Shown piece after piece: positions 21,945 to 25,631 of a stretch of DNA of 25,631 bases. Where the stretch lies: positions 1-25,631 of the forward strand of contig CANQVQ010000009.1 of NCBI GenBank assembly GCA_947627335.1. The letters run 5' to 3'. The position numbers and the translations under genes were made by a program. Position 1 is the stretch's first letter. The number at the start of each line of letters is the position of its first letter. This DNA is from an uncultured Clostridia bacterium (lineage in GTDB: Bacteria > Bacillota > Clostridia > Oscillospirales > CAG-382). The notes below the pieces were generated by a model. That model did not search any database, had not been told where the DNA came from, and saw only the letters and a program-made list of their open reading frames with translations.

Positions 21945-24900
21945 CAGTTGGTATACTCCTTGATCGATTCTTCCAGCTTCGCGAGGTCCAGCCGGATGTA
22001 TTCGGAAATCCCTTTCTGACGCATGGTCACGCCGTAAAGGGTGTCCGCCCGCTCCATGGTCCCGCGACGGTGCGTGATGACGATGTATTGGGTCTTTTCG
22101 CTGTGCGCACGGATATACTCCGCGAACTTCGTCAGATTGACGTCGTCGAGCGCACTTTCGATCTCGTCGAAGATGCAGAACGGCGCCGGATTGACGTTTT
22201 GGAGCGCCAGATACAGCGCGATGGCGGCGAACGACTGCTCCCCGCCGGACAGCAGCGAAATACTGCGCACGCTCTTTCCCGGCAGTTTCAGCACGATGTC
22301 GATGCCGCTTTCCAGCGGGGACTCCGGGTCCTGCAGCTCGATGCGGGCGGTCCCGCCGCCGAACAGCTCGGTGAAAACCTGCGCGAAGCTCTCGTTGATC
22401 TTTTGGAACGTGGAAACGAAGCTGTCCTTCATCTCGTTTTCCAGCTTCGCGACGGTGCTGTCCAGACTGCGACGGGTCTTCTGCAGGTCGTCCACCTGCG
22501 CCGTCAGGAAATCGTACCGTTCCTTGACCTGTCGGTACTCCTCCACCGCGTTGACGTTGATGCTCCCCATCGCCCGGATCTTCGCCTTCAGCGACGCGAG
22601 CCGGGAAGGGGCTTTCTCCATTTTTTCCGGCGGGAGCCGCTTCGCTTCCGCGTCCGAATAGGTCAGCTCGTATTCGTCCCAGAGCTTGGCGGTGACCTGA
22701 TCGAACTCCTCGCTGATGCGGTTGAAGTTCGCTTCCTCGTTCGTCAGACGCACGAACGCTTCCTCCCGCTTCTGCTGGGCTTCCTTATGCCGGGTGCGGA
22801 TCTCGTTCTGGCGGCTCTCCTGCGCTTCCCGCCCGTTGAAGAGTTCCCCCAGTTTTTCCTCCGCCGCGGTCACGCCTTTTCCGGCGGCAAGGATTTTTTC
22901 CTCGATCAGCGCGAGGCGACCGTTTCGCTCGGAAATGCTGTTGCGGGCGGACGCGAGCGTGACGCGCAGATTGTTGAGCCGCTCCATCGTGCCGGACAGC
23001 AATGCCGTCTGCTGCGCCTGCTGCGCCGAAAGACTGTCCGCCTGCGAACGCTTGGAAACCAGCACGATGCGGGACTGGCTCAGCGATTCGTAGCTCGCCG
23101 CCTCCGCCCCACGCGCCTGTTCCGCCCGTTCGCGTGCCGCACGGGAACGCTCCTCCGCCTGCGAAGTCAAACCGTCGCAGGACGCCTTTTCGGCGCGGAC
23201 CGACCCGAGCTTTTCCTCCAGCGCCCGCCGCCCGTCTGAACCGGCGTCACGGCTTTGAACGACCGCGTCGATGTGGCTCTTTTCCTCCTCCATGCGCACG
23301 GTCAGCCCGTTGACGGCGCTGTCCAGCGCGTCGAGGACGCCTTTCTGCGTTTCCTCCGCCGCCTGAAGTTCCGCGCAGAGCGCTTCCGCGTCGGCGATGT
23401 CCCTGCGGGTGTGGGCGAGCTTGCGGTCCAGTTCCAGCAGTTTCGCGTTCCATTCGCGAATTTCCGCGCTCAACCGCTCCAGATCCATGGCGCGGGTGAA
23501 CACGCCGACCTTCTTGGCGGACGCGCCTCCCGTATAACTGCCGCCCGGGTGGATGACCTGCCCGTCGAGCGTGACGATCTTCAGCCGATGCCCGACCGCC
23601 GACGCGATCTTCGACGCGTTGTCCAGCGTATCGGCGACCACGGTCCGCCCGAGCAGATCCTCCACGATCCCCCGAAATTTTTCGTCGAACCGCGTCAGCT
23701 CGGACGCGATGCCGAGGTACCCCTCCATCTGCCGGATCTGCCGCACGTCGCACAGCGAACCTTTCACGGTTTCCAACGGCAGGAAGGTCGCACGACCGAT
23801 GCGGTGCTCCTTCAGATACCGAATACACGCCTTCGCGTCCTCCGCCTGCCCGACCACGACGAACTGCACCGACGACGCGAGCGCCGTCTCCAACGCGACC
23901 ACATACGCGTTATCGCTCGAGAGGATATTGGAGACCGGACCGTACAGCACCGCCTGCTTCCCGTCCGCCCGACGGATCTTCCCGGCGTTCCCGTCCCGCA
24001 GGACGGCGCGGACGCTGTCGGAATATCCCTCCAGCAATTGCTCCATACGGCTGAGGTTCTCCCGCCGCTGTTCGGCGGCGGTCAGCTTGAGCCGCAGTGC
24101 GACGGTTTCCTCCCGCGTCGATGCCTCGGTTTCCCCGTTCCGGCGAATGCCCTCGCGGACCTCCTGCTCCTTCGCGAGCGTTTCCCGATAGGTCTTTTCG
24201 GCTTCGTCCCGTTCGGTCTGCTTGGCGGTTCTTTCGGTTTCCAACTGGGAAAGGCGCTCCATTCCGGACGAAATGCGTTCCTCGCTTTCGGAATCCGACC
24301 GTTTCGCCGCTTCCAGCTCCGCGCCGAGCGCCGCTTCCGTCCGCCCCCATTCCGCGCTGTCCGCACGGATCTGCGCGAGCGCTTCGTCCGCTTGTTCGGC
24401 TTCCGCCGCCGCCTGCGCGACCGCTTCGTGCGCTTTCTGCCAGCGTTCTTCCCGCTCCGAACAGGTCTTTTCCGCTTCTTCCGTTTCCCGACGGGCGTCC
24501 GCGAGCGTGCGCTCCAGACCGGCGATGACCTGCGCCGTCGCGGCGCTCTGCGTCTCCGCTTCCGCGATCGCGTCCGTGCTTTCGGCGCAGATCTGCTCGA
24601 AGTGCGCCAGATCGTTTTGGCAGACCGCCTTTTCCCCTTCCGCCGCCGCCTGAGCGCGCTCGGAAGCGGATTTTTCCTGCTCGGTCAGGGAGATCAGGCG
24701 GGAGATCTCATAGCTTTCGTTGAGCTGTTCGTCCAGCTCCTTTTCCCGTTCGCTCTCCAACGCCTGCGCACGTTCCAGCGCTTCGCGGGCTTCGGTCAGC
24801 CCGTCCTCGCCCAGCGCACGCTTCTGCCGCAAGTCGTCGAGCCGGTTGAGCCAAAGCGTGATCTCCAGCCCGGTCTTTTCCTCGTTGAGCACGAGGTACT

Positions 24901-25631
24901 GCCGCGCATTCTCCGCTTCCTTTTCCAGCGGACGTACGCGGGACGCGACCTCGGAAAGAATATCGTTGACCCGAAGCAGATTGCTTTCGGTATCCGCGAG
25001 CTTGCGTTCGGCTTCGGTCTTGCGGTAACGGAAACGGGAGATCCCTGCGGCTTCCTCGAAGATACTGCGCCGTTCGTCGCCCTTCTGCGAAAGCACTTCG
25101 GCGATCTTGCCCTGACTGATGACCGAGTACCCCTCCCGACCGATGCCGGTGTCGTAAAAGAGTTCATAAATATCCCGCAAACGGGTCAGCTTGCGGTTGA
25201 TATAGTATTCGCTTTCGCCGCTTCGGTAATACTTGCGGGTGACGACCGTTTCCGGCGCGTCGGACAGGCGGGGCTTGTCCTCGGCGGGAGCGGATTCCGC
25301 TGCGTGCGACTGCTTCGCGACCGGGGCCTGATCCTGCGCTGCGGGCTGCTCCAGCTGTGCCGCGGGCTGTTCCGGCTGCGCTGGGGTCTGCTCCTGCGCT
25401 GCGGGCTGCTCCGCGGCCGGGACCTGATCATGCGCCGCGGGCTGCTCGGGCTGCGCCGCCGGTTCGCCCTGCACTGCGGGCGTGTCCGCAGACTCCGGCG
25501 CAGGGGTGACAGGAGCAGCGACAGCATCGGTCTGCTCCGGCTGCTGCGCGGCGGCCTGCTGTGCGGGGCCGTCCTGTTTGCCGCCAGCGCCGCCCAACAG
25601 ATGGGCGTGGGCGGCACCAGCACGGCCAAGG
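21944..25631 (-). CDS. smc: Chromosome segregation protein SMC, N-terminal ATPase half missing or replaced
   Basis: Recognisable SMC sequence runs from about 25270 (RLSDAPETVVTRKYYRSGES, then ELFYDTGIGREGYSVISQGK) to 21944. It includes the two long coiled coils, a central hinge (VLYGPVSNIL to ATFLPLETVKGS) and the C-terminal head with signature LLSGGEQSF and Walker B FCIFDEIESALDD. Upstream of 25270 the same frame stays open to the edge. It encodes a ~110-residue Pro/Ala/Gln/Glu-rich stretch with EQPAAQ repeats, where SMC should carry its Walker A segment. No Walker A is visible within the window. Whether this is an insertion with the head further upstream, a true truncation, or a chimeric join cannot be decided here. 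SMC forms the condensin ring with ScpAB. Confidence 0.88.
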   Translation of the reverse strand, partial: LGRAGAAHAHLLGGAGGKQDGPAQQAAAQQPEQTDAVAAPVTPAPESADTPAVQGEPAAQPEQPAAHDQVPAAEQPAAQEQTPAQPEQPAAQLEQPAAQDQAPVAKQSHAAESAPAEDKPRLSDAPETVVTRKYYRSGESEYYINRKLTRLRDIYELFYDTGIGREGYSVISQGKIAEVLSQKGDERRSIFEEAAGISRFRYRKTEAERKLADTESNLLRVNDILSEVASRVRPLEKEAENARQYLVLNEEKTGLEITLWLNRLDDLRQKRALGEDGLTEAREALERAQALESEREKELDEQLNESYEISRLISLTEQEKSASERAQAAAEGEKAVCQNDLAHFEQICAESTDAIAEAETQSAATAQVIAGLERTLADARRETEEAEKTCSEREERWQKAHEAVAQAAAEAEQADEALAQIRADSAEWGRTEAALGAELEAAKRSDSESEERISSGMERLSQLETERTAKQTERDEAEKTYRETLAKEQEVREGIRRNGETEASTREETVALRLKLTAAEQRRENLSRMEQLLEGYSDSVRAVLRDGNAGKIRRADGKQAVLYGPVSNILSSDNAYVVALETALASSVQFVVVGQAEDAKACIRYLKEHRIGRATFLPLETVKGSLCDVRQIRQMEGYLGIASELTRFDEKFRGIVEDLLGRTVVADTLDNASKIASAVGHRLKIVTLDGQVIHPGGSYTGGASAKKVGVFTRAMDLERLSAEIREWNAKLLELDRKLAHTRRDIADAEALCAELQAAEETQKGVLDALDSAVNGLTVRMEEEKSHIDAVVQSRDAGSDGRRALEEKLGSVRAEKASCDGLTSQAEERSRAARERAEQARGAEAASYESLSQSRIVLVSKRSQADSLSAQQAQQTALLSGTMERLNNLRVTLASARNSISERNGRLALIEEKILAAGKGVTAAEEKLGELFNGREAQESRQNEIRTRHKEAQQKREEAFVRLTNEEANFNRISEEFDQVTAKLWDEYELTYSDAEAKRLPPEKMEKAPSRLASLKAKIRAMGSINVNAVEEYRQVKERYDFLTAQVDDLQKTRRSLDSTVAKLENEMKDSFVSTFQKINESFAQVFTELFGGGTARIELQDPESPLESGIDIVLKLPGKSVRSISLLSGGEQSFAAIALYLALQNVNPAPFCIFDEIESALDDVNLTKFAEYIRAHSEKTQYIVITHRRGTMERADTLYGVTMRQKGISEYIRLDLAKLEESIKEYTN
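25280..25597 (-). repeat. Pro/Ala/Gln-rich low-complexity repeat in the SMC frame
   Basis: On the minus strand the SMC frame encodes imperfect copies of (E/L)QPAAQ. At DNA level an identical 20-nt block occurs at 25333-25352 and again at 25393-25412, exactly 60 nt (20 codons) apart. Preservation of the amino-acid repeat despite changing third bases suggests it was coding on the minus strand. Confidence 0.7.
25532..25631 (+). CDS. Possible fragment of a DMT/EamA-family transporter (runs off the edge)
   Basis: The plus-strand frame here reads LLRLLRGGLLCG, then AVLFAASAAQQMG, then GTSTAK at the window edge. This is the block found around transmembrane helix 3 of EamA/DMT permeases: LL-x-GG-x-x-CG, LF-x-AS, QQ-x-G, then a T-x-A-x-K region that normally leads into AGF(I/L)TALY. 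Helices 1-2 are not encoded upstream, where this frame becomes Arg/Leu-rich, antisense to the Pro/Ala/Gln repeat. So this would be a truncated gene entering from beyond the window. It conflicts with the open SMC frame on the other strand; one of the two is not real here, or the join is artificial. Confidence 0.45.
   Translation, partial: MLRLLRGGLLCGAVLFAASAAQQMGVGGTSTAK

Overview
The window reads as one 25.6 kb piece of a GC-rich Firmicute chromosome (class Clostridia). Sporulation genes (yabP, yabQ, a SpoVB/YabM-type flippase), the mazG-hup-rqcP-yabP-yabQ-divIC-yabR order, hemZ, cdaA-cdaR, mntP and a CIRCE-controlled groESL all fit an endospore-forming or sporulation-derived clostridium. 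I cannot place it more finely. Every convincing full-length gene is on the minus strand, so transcription runs from high to low coordinates. The long plus-strand reading frames are GC-driven shadows. Both ends of the window cut genes, as in a contig. I see no tRNA, rRNA, CRISPR array, insertion sequence or prophage.

Layout in the direction of transcription. (1) 25631-20401: smc (without its N-terminal ATPase half), ftsY and rdgB, tightly overlapping. (2) A clear sigma-A promoter at 20356-20384 leads into cdaA (broken by a frameshift), cdaR, recJ, a RelA/SpoT (p)ppGpp enzyme, a damaged dtd, hemZ, a uridine-kinase-like gene, the SpoVB/YabM-like flippase and mazG, nearly all abutting. (3) A second promoter at 8479-8507 drives hup, rqcP, yabP, yabQ, divIC and yabR; a sigma-E-like sequence precedes yabP, and a good intrinsic terminator closes the group. 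(4) An unpaired fumarase-type alpha subunit gene and a THUMP rRNA methyltransferase. (5) The groES-groEL heat-shock operon with a CIRCE operator, then mntP. (6) A perfect-spacing sigma-A promoter, a foldable ~185-nt leader or small RNA ending in an intrinsic terminator, and then a truncated ABC-class P-loop ATPase gene.

Most of the window is conserved core genome: nucleotide second messengers (c-di-AMP and (p)ppGpp), chromosome organisation, protein targeting, nucleotide-pool sanitation, ribosome rescue, sporulation and division, and chaperones. The points that deserve attention are the structured RNA at 1175-1359, the disrupted cdaA and dtd, the orphan fumarase alpha subunit, and the high-coordinate end. 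At that end the SMC head is replaced by a Pro/Ala/Gln-rich repeat, and the opposite strand shows a DMT/EamA transporter signature, which suggests a rearrangement or a chimeric assembly join. I did not find convincing evidence of a new multi-gene system.
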